Counted from the first letter of the stretch, positions 27,301-37,275 are shown. The stretch: 64,000 nt of DNA from Paenibacillus kyungheensis (GCF_028606985.1 NZ_CP117416.1:437501-501500), one strand, 5' to 3'. The notes: generated by a model not told the origin, from the letters alone. Made by a program: numbers and translations.

Positions 27301-28199
27301 TTGGTCTGCTCTTCCGCAGTCAGTTGAAGTTCGATAATTTCTTTGATACCTTCGCCGCCGATAATGGCAGGTACACCTGCACAGACACCATATTGTCCGT
27401 ATTCTCCTTCTAATATAGAAGAAACAGCAATAATCCGTTGTTCATCATTAAGAATCGAACGGGCGATATACGCAAGTGCATTGCCGATACCGAATTGTGT
27501 ATTGCCTTTGCGGGTAAAAATCTCCCAGCCTGCATCTTTGGTTTTGCGAGCGATATCATCCAGATTCAGATCTGGAAAACGAGCGGTATGTTGATCTAAA
27601 ATATGCAATAGCGGCTTACCGCCAATCGTAACATGTGACCATGCGACAAATTGAGATTCTCCATGTTCGCCAAGTGCATATCCATGTACACTGCGTGGAT
27701 CGATCGAAAACACATCAGAAAGTAGCGTTTTGAGGCGAGAAGAATCGATCGATGTACCTGTTCCGATCACACGTTCACGTGGAAAGCCTGAAATTTGCCA
27801 TACTAGATGAGTAATCACATCTACAGGATTAGCCGCGACAATAAATACACCGTTAAATCCACTCGCGACAATTGGTTCTGTAATTTCGCGAGCAATCGCG
27901 GCAGTCTCATGCAAAATATTCATCCGGTTATTTTGCCCGGGTATCGGATTAGCTCCGGCAGTAATAATCACAATATCCATATCTCCACAATCTTGCAATG
28001 TACCTGCATAGACTTTGGTACGGTGAGAGGTGAATTCCATGCAATGTGACAAATCCAATGCTTGGGCTACTGCACGTTCATGAGTACGTCCGATCATCAT
28101 AATCTCATCACCGATAGATTGATTAATCATCGAATACGCACAACCTGCTCCTACCATTCCAGCACCTACGATAGCCACTTTTCTTGATTTTCTACGCAT
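27219..28199 (-). CDS. L-lactate dehydrogenase-like 2-hydroxyacid dehydrogenase
   Basis: 326 residues from the ATG of MRRKSRKVAI after AGGAGG. The LDH/MDH fold is clear: GAGMVGAGCAYS (12-23), NPVD at 124-127, DSSRL with R155, and GEHG with catalytic H179. The substrate loop is unusual: AGANPIPGQNNR (81-92), where LDHs have ..QKPGETR. The specificity Gln is replaced by Pro and the loop is one residue longer. So lactate/pyruvate is probable but a different 2-oxo acid is possible. A decayed copy of its 3' end lies at 25.9 kb. Confidence 0.85.
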   Translation of the reverse strand: MRRKSRKVAIVGAGMVGAGCAYSMINQSIGDEIMMIGRTHERAVAQALDLSHCMEFTSHRTKVYAGTLQDCGDMDIVIITAGANPIPGQNNRMNILHETAAIAREITEPIVASGFNGVFIVAANPVDVITHLVWQISGFPRERVIGTGTSIDSSRLKTLLSDVFSIDPRSVHGYALGEHGESQFVAWSHVTIGGKPLLHILDQHTARFPDLNLDDIARKTKDAGWEIFTRKGNTQFGIGNALAYIARSILNDEQRIIAVSSILEGEYGQYGVCAGVPAIIGGEGIKEIIELQLTAEEQTKFEYSCQQIRNGIEAVLPVIIPNSDVV

Positions 28200-28466
28200 A
28201 GCTAACCTCCTGCTTCTTTTCATATACAATGTAATATTGGCTGATCTATATTTAATAAAATACAACTAAAGTGCATTTCAATGTCAATTAACTATTCATG
28301 ATCACTTATAATAGTACTTTATTTTGCTTATTATTAACAGATGTGTCATGAAACTTAACTTAATATTTATTTGAAATGAACAGAATGTGATAAAAGTGTG
28401 AATACGCGATACAATAGTCGTTTAAGGGTAATAACAAATAGTAAGCAAAACAAGGAGGAATAAATA

Positions 28467-29480
28467 ATGTCTACTATTCAAAATGAACGCATTCTACTGG
28501 CAAGCCGTCCAAAAGGTGTGCCAACTGCAGAAAACTTTACGATTGATCAGCAACCACTAGAGGACGCTAAAGAAGGTCAATTGCAAATTCAGACTTTATA
28601 TATATCAGTCGATCCTTATATGAGAGGACGAATGAGTGAAGCGAAGTCTTATGCTGCTTCTTATGCTCTAAATGAACCTGTTAGTGGCGGTTCTATCGGT
28701 AAAGTGTTGCAAAGTAACGATTCTCGTTATCAAGAAGGCGATATTGTAGTCGGTGGATGGGGATGGCAGCGATATGCTGTTGTCGATGCAGACACTTGTC
28801 GCAAAGTCGATCCAGAACTGGCTCCAATCTCTACAGCTGTCGGTGTACTAGGTATGCCTGGACTTACTGCTTACTTTGGTACACTTCGTATCGGTAATCC
28901 ACAACCAGGCGAGACGCTAGTTGTCTCCGGTGCAGGTGGTGCTGTAGGGATGTTAGTAGGACAGATTGGTAAAATCAAAGGTTGTCGTGTAGTAGGTATC
29001 TCAGGTTCAGAGGAGAAAAATCGCTATCTATTAGATGAACTTGGATTTGATGCTGTAATTAACTATAAAGACGAGAAGCCTGTGCGTGAAGCATTGGAAG
29101 AAGCTTGCCCGGATGGTGTTGATATTTATTTTGATAATGTCGGTGGCGAAATCTCGGATGCTGTTATTGATCTACTTAATACCAATGCACGTATTCCATT
29201 ATGCGGACAGATTTCTCTATATAACAATGAGAAACCAGATATCGGCCCACGTATCCAGCCTACTTTGCTCAAACGGACAGTATTGCTTAAAGGATTCTTA
29301 GTTGGTGATTATGCAGCCGATGCAGCCGAAGGATTGAAAGAAATGGGCAGCTGGGTAAAAGAAGGCAAGCTGAAATATCGCGAAAATGTAATAGAAGGTT
29401 TTGAAAATACACCGCAAGCCTTTATTGGATTATTTAGTGGTGAAAATCTAGGTAAACAATTGGTCAAAGTGACTGATTAA
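28467..29480 (+). CDS. NADP-dependent MDR oxidoreductase (leukotriene B4 dehydrogenase / YfmJ type)
   Basis: 337 residues with AAGGAGG before the ATG. N-terminal family marks are LASRPKGVPTAENF and SVDPYMRGRMS, and the NADP-binding motif is SGAGGAVGMLVGQIGK. Zinc ligands are absent, as expected for this MDR branch. These enzymes reduce the double bond of enones/enals formed under oxidative stress. It is a single gene with its own terminator, divergent from the lactate dehydrogenase-like gene. Confidence 0.93.
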   Translation: MSTIQNERILLASRPKGVPTAENFTIDQQPLEDAKEGQLQIQTLYISVDPYMRGRMSEAKSYAASYALNEPVSGGSIGKVLQSNDSRYQEGDIVVGGWGWQRYAVVDADTCRKVDPELAPISTAVGVLGMPGLTAYFGTLRIGNPQPGETLVVSGAGGAVGMLVGQIGKIKGCRVVGISGSEEKNRYLLDELGFDAVINYKDEKPVREALEEACPDGVDIYFDNVGGEISDAVIDLLNTNARIPLCGQISLYNNEKPDIGPRIQPTLLKRTVLLKGFLVGDYAADAAEGLKEMGSWVKEGKLKYRENVIEGFENTPQAFIGLFSGENLGKQLVKVTD

Positions 29481-29538
29481 TGACATGCTAGATCATTTAT
29501 AAAATAATACAATCTGCAAAACAATATATGAATATATC

Positions 29539-29575
29539 AAAAAACCGGCTTCTATTTTGTAGAAATCGGTTTTTT
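29539..29575. terminator. Bidirectional terminator
   Basis: AAAAACCG...TTCTA pairs with TAGAA...CGGTTTTT between the convergent oxidoreductase and CcdC genes. Confidence 0.75.
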
Positions 29576-29590
29576 ATGTGTTGATATAGA

Positions 29591-30091
29591 TTATTTAGAC
29601 AACGGAATAGCAGAATCTGACGTCATTTTGCGATATTGACGGTACATCGATATTCTCCAATGTAGTAGTGTGCCAAAAGCCAGAATAAAAAACACACCTG
29701 CTGTTTGCGGAATCGAAATATACTGCTCGATAAATCGGTGTAACAGTAAACGGATCATTAATAGACCAATTAAAATAAACAGAAAACTTTTGGAGCGTTG
29801 CACAACGATATCTGTACCTGATCGTTCAAACTTGGTACCGCGAATCAAAGGATACGAAAAAATAAACCATCCGGCTAAAAAAGCACCTAAAGCCCATATC
29901 CAGGACACTCGAAAATCAGCCACAACAAACATAAAAAAACCAGTACTCATTCCCATAGGCGGGATCAGAATTTTTTTGGCATTGACCGGTCTGTGATTAG
30001 TACGAGAACGTACCAGAATAGCGGTTATCGCAATCACTAACAGACCTACAGTTGATCCGATCTGTAAAAATGAGGGACTAAATTGTAGCAT
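29591..30091 (-). CDS. CcdC-family membrane protein (DUF1453)
   Basis: 166 residues from the ATG of MLQFSPSF, with GAGGGG 13 bases upstream; this is slightly long, and a TTG nine codons earlier is the alternative. Four to five hydrophobic helices. The stretch NAKKILIPPMGMSTGFFMFV is the conserved core of the Bacillus CcdC (YneJ) family, named for its link to cytochrome c maturation with CcdA. No ccdA or ccdB is adjacent. The exact function is not established. Confidence 0.8.
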   Translation of the reverse strand: MLQFSPSFLQIGSTVGLLVIAITAILVRSRTNHRPVNAKKILIPPMGMSTGFFMFVVADFRVSWIWALGAFLAGWFIFSYPLIRGTKFERSGTDIVVQRSKSFLFILIGLLMIRLLLHRFIEQYISIPQTAGVFFILAFGTLLHWRISMYRQYRKMTSDSAIPLSK

Positions 30092-30361
30092 AATAAAGGT
30101 CAAACCCCTCTTCTGCAATTAAAATGGAATTACGCTTTCATTATATCATATTACCAGTCGTGATCGTTGTTATCAAAGTCTGTAAAGTGGTCTATTTTGT
30201 TAAAATTTTACTTATAGTGTGAAAGACCTACAACAATAAAAAGCTGTTTTGTCGAAATAGTAAAATATAGTAAAATGTAAAGAAGATAAATCAAAGTATA
30301 CTCGCTCGGCAGATCTGTATCATGTTCGATAATCTGTTACACCAAAGGGGAATACAGTGAA

Positions 30362-30751
30362 ATGACAACATATCAAATTTTAATCGCAGAAGATGAACCA
30401 GCTTTACGATTTTTGCTACAAGAAACGTTGGAAGATGAAGGGTACAATGTGATCGAAGCAGAAGATGGTAAGCAAGCTCAAGACAAACTATCCAGTCACC
30501 CTTTTGACCTTGTTATTTTGGATTATATGATGCCTGAAGCTACAGGGATCGAAGTCTGCGAATGGTTACGTCAAAGTGGCGGAGTCAATGCGAAAAAGCC
30601 TGTTATTTTACTGACAGCCAAAGCACAGGAGAAAGATCGGATTCGTGCGGAGCAAGCAGGAGTATCTCTATATATGTCCAAGCCATTTAGCCCGCTACAA
30701 TTGATGGATGCAGCCGAAGAATTACTGTCAGCCAGTGGAGGCGATGAATAA
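30362..30751 (+). CDS. Single-domain response regulator (REC only)
   Basis: 129 residues forming one CheY-like receiver: acidic pocket E10-D11, phospho-acceptor D54 in VILDYMMP, T86-type LLTAKA, and K107 in SKPF. There is no output domain, so it should signal by protein contact. Its stop overlaps the start of the large hybrid kinase by one base (TAATG), so the two are coupled and probably act in one phosphorelay. Confidence 0.93.
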   Translation: MTTYQILIAEDEPALRFLLQETLEDEGYNVIEAEDGKQAQDKLSSHPFDLVILDYMMPEATGIEVCEWLRQSGGVNAKKPVILLTAKAQEKDRIRAEQAGVSLYMSKPFSPLQLMDAAEELLSASGGDE

Positions 30752-33700
30752 TGAATCCAGCCCGCGGGGGTCTGGCACGCCGGGTCGCTTTATGGACGAT
30801 TGTTCTTTTTTTGGTGTTTGGCATTATCATTTTTGCTGTTGAGTGGTTTTTTAAGCAACAGACCGCAGATATTACCAATGATATCAATACACATCTTAAT
30901 CAGCAAAATCAGATTCAAGATATGGATGAAGATTATCGTACAGCAGTGTCTGATTTCCGGGCATATCTGGCTTATGATCGCAATGAATTTTTATTGGAAG
31001 CCGAGACAAGTCGCGATGAATTTGTAAAGCGTTTGGATACATTTAAAAAAGCTCAGACCGAAGATTCACGTCTGGATGAATTATCACGCAAAAGCACAGA
31101 ATATTTTAGCTATTTTCCAGTGATGCAAGCACTCAAACAGCAAAATAATCAAACTGAAATCAATCGTATTTCACAGACGATCACTACTTCTCTGGTGCAA
31201 TCGGTCAATAGCGAATTAGATCGGTTAATGCAGATTGAACGCCAAGAAGTGAACGATCTGATTGCCAAAAGTAAACGTATCAATTCTTTGATCCTATTTG
31301 TACCGTTGGTGTTGATTTTGTTAGGACTGGGAACTGCTGTTATATTGATTCGTTATTTACGCAAATCGATTATTCATCCGATCGCCCAGATGGAGCAAGC
31401 AGTAGAGCGGATAAGTAAAGGGGAATATATTCATTTAGAAAATACCTTTTCGCAGGACGAGATTGGTGGGCTTGTTGCTGGTATTAATCATATGAGTGAT
31501 CAGTTGAAAGAACGCCATCAAGAACTGGAAGAAAGTCTGCGTCAAATGGGAGAACAACACGACGAATTGGAAGCTCAGAATGAAGAAATTATGATGCAAC
31601 AACAAGAGCAGGAAACGATCTTGGAACGGTTGACCGAGCGTGAGACACAGTTACAATGGATCAATTCGTATCAAGAAAAACTAACGGGTTTTGCGCAGAT
31701 GAATGACTTTTTAGAAAGCAGTCTGCGTGCGTTGATGCAAGCAACACGTCATGATGCTCTGATGCTGGTTATTCAAGATGAGATCGGCAACCCTGCTTCT
31801 TCACGTATGATGTATTCGATTGGATGGCCACATACGATACATGGAGAAGCTATTGATCATTTATTTGGGCCCGCATTACAAGTATTAGAAGAAAAGTCTC
31901 CTATTGTGCGTAGCCGTACTCTCAGCACCGAAGAAAAAGGAGTTCATCAAGGATATGAACGTGCAGACGATCATTATTATCCTATTTTTAATGAAGAAAT
32001 GAATGTACTGGGGTTTGTCCTATTTACAACGTACGGTAGTCTGATGGTGCATATCAAAGATAAATTGATGACAGAAGGACTAATCGGACAATTTGGACTG
32101 GCATATCAAGCGCAACTTGCAAGTGAAGAGCGGCGCAAGCAAAGTGTTCGTTTGGAAGAACTTAATACAGAGTTGGAATTGGAAAAGCGGATGCTCAAGC
32201 AGCAACGGGATACGATTCAGCAAATTATCGATTCTCTGCATGAAGGCTTGGTACTTTGCGATCCACAAGGAACGATTTCATTTTGCAATCAACAGGTAAG
32301 TCGTGTCAATCCAGAACTGATCACAGGCGCTAATATTACCTCACTCACAGAATATCTGGATCATCATACAGTAGAACACACGATGTTGAGCGAGCAGATT
32401 CAGCAGTTGCTGACCGAAGAAAGCAAAGAGTGGAAAACGCAGTTCTCTCTCCAAGGACGTGACGGATCTATTTATTATATGGAAATGTATATGAATATGA
32501 TCAAAGGTATGAATTTAGAAAATTATCATCTATTTGTATTCCGCGACCGCACCGAAGAAGAACAAGCGGATCAATTGAAAAATGAATTTGTAAGTATTGT
32601 CTCGCATGAATTACGGACTCCGCTGGCGAGTATTTTGGGATTTGTGGAGATATTGCTTCATCGTGAAGTCAAACCGGAAAAAGCGAAAAAATATATGGAA
32701 ACGATACATGGAGAAGCTAATCGCTTATCCAATCTAATCAGTGATTTTCTGGATCTCCAACGGATGGAATCAGGCAAGCAAAATTACACGCTGGTTCCAT
32801 TTGATCTGAATCCGATTGTGCAAAGTGTAGCCAAACAATGGGATAACAAACAAGGATATACGATTGGAATTGATGTACCTGAAGGAGTATGTCTGGTACG
32901 CGCAGATAGTGATCGGATTACACAGGTTATGCATAATTTGATTAGTAATGCGATTAAGTATTCACCGGGGCAAGAACGTGTCGATGTTCGCTTAGTGGAT
33001 GGAGATACGCACTGGATTGCAGCCGTACAAGATTATGGTCTGGGTATACCCGAAGAATCCAAGCCTCATATGTTTGGTAAATTTTATCGTGTAGACAATT
33101 CAGATCGTCGTCAGATCGGTGGCACAGGCTTAGGGCTTGCGATTGTCAAAGAAATCGTAGAAGACTTAGGCGGAGAAGTGTATTTCGATTCTATATTAGG
33201 TCAAGGCAGTACATTTTATATTAAATTGCCCAAATTCCATCTGCGTGCACTGGATGACAAAATTGTGGTACTGGAAGACGATGAAAATCTAGCTCGTCTG
33301 ATTGGGGCTACGTTTGAAGAACAAAATTACGAAATTTTGCGTATGGATACCGCAGAAGAAGCATTGCTTGCTCTAGAGTATAGTCAGCAACCGCCTTTAT
33401 TGTGTCTGGTCGATGTACAGCTACATGGTTCGCAAAATGGATGGGACTTTATTCAAGCGCTCAAAAATGACAAAGCGTATCGTCATGTGCCTGTGATTAT
33501 CTCGTCAGCACTAGATCAGCCGGACAATTATGCCGAGACATCGAATGAGCGCTATTTACAAAAGCCATTTAGTGTAGAACGGTTGTTAGAGTTAGGAATG
33601 AACTTAATCCATAGTGATACGAAAAGTACAGGATTGGTTGTAGCGATGCAAAATGAAGATACTGTCAAAACAACTTTGCAAAAAAATGGACTTGGAGAAG

Positions 33701-33771
33701 CTGAATTACAGCTTAATGAAGATTTTATTCAAGTGGATTGGATTAAAGAAGATACCCCGCCTCATGAGTAA
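30751..33771 (+). CDS. Hybrid sensor histidine kinase with C-terminal receiver
   Basis: 1006 residues. TM1 ~9-28, an extracellular helical region ~30-175, TM2 ~178-201, HAMP ~202-256, a Gln/Glu-rich coiled coil ~257-300, a GAF-like region ~305-470, PAS ~488-600, HisKA with H619 in SHELRTPL, HATPase_c (NLISNAIKYS, DYGLGIPE, GTGLGLAIV from 791) and a receiver ~840-955 with D888 and K in LQKPF. The last ~45 residues are unassigned. It pairs with the upstream single receiver. Stimulus and output are unknown. Confidence 0.94.
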   Translation: MNPARGGLARRVALWTIVLFLVFGIIIFAVEWFFKQQTADITNDINTHLNQQNQIQDMDEDYRTAVSDFRAYLAYDRNEFLLEAETSRDEFVKRLDTFKKAQTEDSRLDELSRKSTEYFSYFPVMQALKQQNNQTEINRISQTITTSLVQSVNSELDRLMQIERQEVNDLIAKSKRINSLILFVPLVLILLGLGTAVILIRYLRKSIIHPIAQMEQAVERISKGEYIHLENTFSQDEIGGLVAGINHMSDQLKERHQELEESLRQMGEQHDELEAQNEEIMMQQQEQETILERLTERETQLQWINSYQEKLTGFAQMNDFLESSLRALMQATRHDALMLVIQDEIGNPASSRMMYSIGWPHTIHGEAIDHLFGPALQVLEEKSPIVRSRTLSTEEKGVHQGYERADDHYYPIFNEEMNVLGFVLFTTYGSLMVHIKDKLMTEGLIGQFGLAYQAQLASEERRKQSVRLEELNTELELEKRMLKQQRDTIQQIIDSLHEGLVLCDPQGTISFCNQQVSRVNPELITGANITSLTEYLDHHTVEHTMLSEQIQQLLTEESKEWKTQFSLQGRDGSIYYMEMYMNMIKGMNLENYHLFVFRDRTEEEQADQLKNEFVSIVSHELRTPLASILGFVEILLHREVKPEKAKKYMETIHGEANRLSNLISDFLDLQRMESGKQNYTLVPFDLNPIVQSVAKQWDNKQGYTIGIDVPEGVCLVRADSDRITQVMHNLISNAIKYSPGQERVDVRLVDGDTHWIAAVQDYGLGIPEESKPHMFGKFYRVDNSDRRQIGGTGLGLAIVKEIVEDLGGEVYFDSILGQGSTFYIKLPKFHLRALDDKIVVLEDDENLARLIGATFEEQNYEILRMDTAEEALLALEYSQQPPLLCLVDVQLHGSQNGWDFIQALKNDKAYRHVPVIISSALDQPDNYAETSNERYLQKPFSVERLLELGMNLIHSDTKSTGLVVAMQNEDTVKTTLQKNGLGEAELQLNEDFIQVDWIKEDTPPHE

Positions 33772-33785
33772 TTTGTAAATGATAC

Positions 33786-33860
33786 AAACACCTTCTGCTT
33801 GTAACGTCGACTGAACAGGATGAAGTAGATCTACAGCGACTGAAGTATGAAGGTGTTTTT
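33786..33860 (+). terminator. Terminator after the hybrid kinase
   Basis: AAACACCTTC pairs with GAAGGTGTTT, followed by a T-run; the loop is about 53 bases. Confidence 0.7.
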
Positions 33861-34011
33861 GTTATGAGCTATTTATAGTTATGATTTACTCTATTCATTT
33901 TATATGATATTATCGCAATACTACATATAACAACCGATTTATTTCGCTTAAATGCATCATGATTTAAATTTATTTAGCGATATAACCTTGAAATTAAAGG
34001 AGTGAACATTC

Positions 34012-34464
34012 ATGGATCAGGTGGATCAACATATTCTACTCTGTCTACAAACCCAAGCACGTATTTCAATGACCGAACTAGGGAAAGAAGTAGGGCTGTC
34101 TCAACCAGCAGTAACGGAACGAGTACGTCGGATGGAAGAGAGTGGAGTGATTCAGCAATATAGAGCCATAGTTGCACCGGATAAGATTGGCAAATTGACA
34201 ACAGCGTATTATTTATTCCGCGCGAATGATGGAATATCGTTTGTTCAGTTTTGTCAGGAGACGGCTCAGATCGTAGAATGTCATCGAGTTAGTGGAGATT
34301 ACAATTATTTGATCAAAGTGGTGACCTCATCTATTATGGATTTGGAACCGTTCGAAAATTGCATTACCAGCCACGGTTCATACACCACGTTAATCACACT
34401 TTCTTCTCCTATCGATCACAAATCTCTTGTACCTACTATGAGCAAAGATCAGCAAACGATCTAA
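34012..34464 (+). CDS. Lrp/AsnC-family transcriptional regulator
   Basis: 150 residues; AAGGAGTG precedes the ATG. The N-terminal HTH (MDQVDQHILLCLQTQARISMTELGKEVGLSQPAVTERVRRMEESGVI) is typical. A RAM/AsnC ligand domain follows (~65-135), with CHRVSGDYNYLIKVV as the ligand-binding strand. It is monocistronic with a strong terminator. No target gene is obvious; the next gene in the same direction is a CBS protein. Confidence 0.93.
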   Translation: MDQVDQHILLCLQTQARISMTELGKEVGLSQPAVTERVRRMEESGVIQQYRAIVAPDKIGKLTTAYYLFRANDGISFVQFCQETAQIVECHRVSGDYNYLIKVVTSSIMDLEPFENCITSHGSYTTLITLSSPIDHKSLVPTMSKDQQTI

Positions 34465-34484
34465 CGTTGTTTGGTGTTAGCCAA

Positions 34485-34514
34485 AAAAGGATCTTGTAGA
34501 GACAAGATCCTTTT
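34485..34514. terminator. Bidirectional terminator
   Basis: AAAAGGATCTTGT/ACAAGATCCTTTT, a 13-bp perfect stem with a 4-nt loop. Confidence 0.92.
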
Positions 34515-34552
34515 GCGTGCTATACACTCTTCTAGTAGTGATTATGATGTAT

Positions 34553-34975
34553 CTACGGCGTCTCTAATGTACTGCGACGATGTTGATGATGCCATTGTTC
34601 ATAGATTCCACCTATTTCAGAAAAGGCTTGATTGGCTTGTTCTGCAATAGATATTTCATCTGTAGTTGTATGAAAAGAATCCTGTTGACGCTGTAATCGA
34701 TCGGTATGTAGAATCAGTTGAATCGTATCTTCCAAAATCCAGTACACCACATCATCTACATCGGTCGTAAGTTTGTTGAGCATTTGCACATTGCGTTCGT
34801 ACATTTGTAATACATATCCTTCGTCTGTAATCTGAACATACGGAGAAAGTTCAAATCGCTCTTGATCGAAAAAAGGAGCACGTACCCATTTCATATGGTG
34901 CTGTTGATTATAGATCGTTGTTTTCTGAAGTAGTGTTGTGATCTTTTCTATAATTTGATGGGCATGATAGATCAT
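34553..34975 (-). CDS. Imm63-like orphan immunity-type protein (tentative)
   Basis: 140 residues starting at the ATG of MIYHAHQI, since GAGG lies 11 bases upstream of it. The middle part, PYVQITDEGYVLQMYER followed by TTDVDDVVYWILEDTIQ, follows the pattern of the Imm63 family (P-Y-hydrophobic...G-Y...ER...T-D-hydrophobic-D...YW-hydrophobic-x-D). These proteins neutralise polymorphic toxins. No toxin, secretion gene or other immunity gene adjoins. The tail is His/Gln-rich. The family call is by eye only; it may be a domesticated or unrelated protein. Confidence 0.5.
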   Translation of the reverse strand: MIYHAHQIIEKITTLLQKTTIYNQQHHMKWVRAPFFDQERFELSPYVQITDEGYVLQMYERNVQMLNKLTTDVDDVVYWILEDTIQLILHTDRLQRQQDSFHTTTDEISIAEQANQAFSEIGGIYEQWHHQHRRSTLETP

Positions 34976-35180
34976 GATAACAAGAACCTCATTTCTAGAG
35001 CTTGAGTATAGCTCGGGTGTCATTTTGTCTTATCTACTATAGTATAAATAAATAGAATGATTGCTTCAATCTCATCAAATAGTTACAAAATCTCAACCTG
35101 CAATCGCTTTCACATCTAGTCATATGTATGTTTTAATAGATATACATCACAATTTATAGCCAAAGGAGTGTCTACAGCAG

Positions 35181-35585
35181 ATGCAAATCTCTTCTTTTTT
35201 ACTGCCGAAAGAACAAGTCGCTTATATTCCTTCGACAATCTCGATGTTTGAAGCATTAGAAATATTAGAAAGTCATTTTTATACAGCATTGCCGATTATC
35301 GATGAATCTGGACGATATGTAGGTACTCTTTCTGAAGGGGACTTATTATGGAAACTCAAAAATACATGCAATCTTGATTTTGAAAAAATGCGTGAGATTC
35401 CTGTCTATGATATTCAAAAGCATGTTCGCAATGAAAGTGTTATTATTACAGCCGCAATGGAAGATATGTTATCGCTTGCCGCAGATCAGAATTTTGTACC
35501 TGTGACAGATACCAAAGGAATATTCCTCGGCATTATTCGCCGTAAAGATATTATTGAATACTATAATGACAATATTACAGACTAA
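35181..35585 (+). CDS. CBS-domain pair protein
   Basis: 134 residues, consisting of two CBS motifs: ~10-60 (YIPSTISMFEALEILESHFYTALPIIDESGRYVGTLSEGDLLW) and ~75-128 (ADQNFVPVTDTKGIFLGIIRRKDII). AAAGGAG precedes the ATG. Small stand-alone CBS proteins sense adenine nucleotides (in some Bacilli c-di-AMP) and work by binding a partner. No partner is apparent here. The gene has its own terminator. Confidence 0.9.
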   Translation: MQISSFLLPKEQVAYIPSTISMFEALEILESHFYTALPIIDESGRYVGTLSEGDLLWKLKNTCNLDFEKMREIPVYDIQKHVRNESVIITAAMEDMLSLAADQNFVPVTDTKGIFLGIIRRKDIIEYYNDNITD

Positions 35586-35640
35586 ATAGTCTGTAGATAC
35601 TTATCGTATAACCGTATATCATGTACGAGTGCAACATCAT

Positions 35641-35681
35641 ACAAGCCTAACTGCTCCTATCGAATAAGCAGTTAGGCTTGT
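35641..35681. terminator. Bidirectional terminator
   Basis: ACAAGCCTAACTGCT/AGCAGTTAGGCTTGT, a 15-bp perfect stem with an 11-nt loop, between convergent genes. Confidence 0.92.
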
Positions 35682-35706
35682 ATTTGTTATGTGATCCAGA
35701 ACCAGA

Positions 35707-37053
35707 TTATTGACTGAAATCAATCGTTGCAATCGAAGCGCCGATACCGAGATCATTCGGATTATTGGCTCCACGTGGTTGATCAAAATTACTGATATAT
35801 AATGTATTTCCTACAAAATGAAGACTGGCAGGGAATTCTAAAGGCCCATTGTTATTATTGCTAGCGATATCGCTGACCTGTCCATTCAGGCTTACGCGTA
35901 CGATAGCATTACGTTCATTAGCCGCTACATAGATCGCTCCATCAGGGCCAAAGTTCAAGCCGTCTGCTCCATATAATAGCGGGCTTTGAGCAACAAGTTG
36001 GCGCTCACCTAAAGAACCATCATTGTTGATTGCAAAGCGATTTACTTCTCCAGAACTGGTATTACTAACATATAATTGCCCATCAGTGCCAAAAGCAATA
36101 CCATTCACTACGATTTTTTGCTCTTCTCGTGTAGGCAAGATACCACTTGCATACGTACTTACTTGTCCATTAGAAGATACTTTGTAGATCGCTCCGTTCG
36201 CTCCGCCACTAACATATAGATTACCACTACGATCAAAAGCTAATCCGTTTGCTCCGGGCACACCACTCGCATACGTTTCCACTTTGGATGAATCAAAAGC
36301 AGCACTGGATAAATCTTCTTCATTGATTCTATAAATAAGACCTTCTTCGCCTCCGCTTGCAATATACAGATTACCTTCAGCATCTAACGCCATACCTGTA
36401 CCTGAACGTGGCAGTTCAGTCAATGTATCGATCTGCCCGGTATCTGCGGCGATGCGATATAACTTTTTACTACCCATTTCAACAGTGAACACTTGGTTAT
36501 CTTCATTAGCAATCACGCCTTCAATCCGTAGCCCTGTCGCTGTACTTGGATCAAGGTCTGTCAGAATCGATACGGATCGGTAAGTGTCTGAAGTGACACT
36601 AGGATTAGGATTGCTGGTCTCTGTAGACGCTGATTGTATATTTACAGAGCGAGTAGCAGGAGTATAGACCACTTTGTAATCAAAAGCTTCGAAAACCGCA
36701 CGTACAGGAACCAGTACATTATCCCCTACAAGCTGTAGTGTATGGTGCGCTGGTGAGGTGGTCGTAGCAGATGCAGATTCTTCATGTAACGTGAATGTAG
36801 TACTTCCTTTGGTCAATGTTAATACATTTTTTTTAGCATTCCATGTGGCTTGAGCGCCCAACTGAGTAGCCACTACCGCATAAGGGCTGTATAGACTTTT
36901 TCCAATCAAATGGCTATCCCAATTGGTGCTTGTGCCTTCAATAATCGTTTGGATATCTGAATCCATTGCTTCTGCTGCCCATCCTGTCGATGGCGATAAC
37001 AACAGACACCCCGTCATAGCAACAATTACGCCAAGCGACTTGCTTTTTCTCAA
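35707..37053 (-). CDS. Secreted protein: copper-amine-oxidase-N-like domain plus SMP-30/NHL-type beta-propeller
   Basis: 448 residues from a TTG with a strong AGGAGGG site eight bases upstream. A signal peptide (1-26) ends at GWAA. A stalk-type domain (~45-145; LVPVRAVFEAFDYKVVY) is followed by a propeller (~165-448) with repeats of the form G-(L/I)-A-F-D/G-x-x-G-x-LYV(S/A). Fixed motifs include GLAFDRSGNLYVSGG, GIAFGTDGQLYVSN and GLNFGPDGAIYVAA. It may be a sugar-lactone or binding propeller; catalytic residues cannot be assigned. Confidence 0.85.
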   Translation of the reverse strand: MRKSKSLGVIVAMTGCLLLSPSTGWAAEAMDSDIQTIIEGTSTNWDSHLIGKSLYSPYAVVATQLGAQATWNAKKNVLTLTKGSTTFTLHEESASATTTSPAHHTLQLVGDNVLVPVRAVFEAFDYKVVYTPATRSVNIQSASTETSNPNPSVTSDTYRSVSILTDLDPSTATGLRIEGVIANEDNQVFTVEMGSKKLYRIAADTGQIDTLTELPRSGTGMALDAEGNLYIASGGEEGLIYRINEEDLSSAAFDSSKVETYASGVPGANGLAFDRSGNLYVSGGANGAIYKVSSNGQVSTYASGILPTREEQKIVVNGIAFGTDGQLYVSNTSSGEVNRFAINNDGSLGERQLVAQSPLLYGADGLNFGPDGAIYVAANERNAIVRVSLNGQVSDIASNNNNGPLEFPASLHFVGNTLYISNFDQPRGANNPNDLGIGASIATIDFSQ

Positions 37054-37275
37054 AAATAATCCCTCCTGTACTTTTAATTTGGCATCGTAAGCCTAACGGT
37101 AGCATTCGCTACAAGACAGAATTATCCTTCTTTTTATAGTAAAAAGAAAATAGTTACATATAAATAGCAACACTACAATCAGATACCAATTATCAAAATG
37201 AATTTTATTTTGATTGGAATTATATTACATTTGTAAGGAGTAAGAAATTAATAATATTTTTTTATATTCAAAAAT

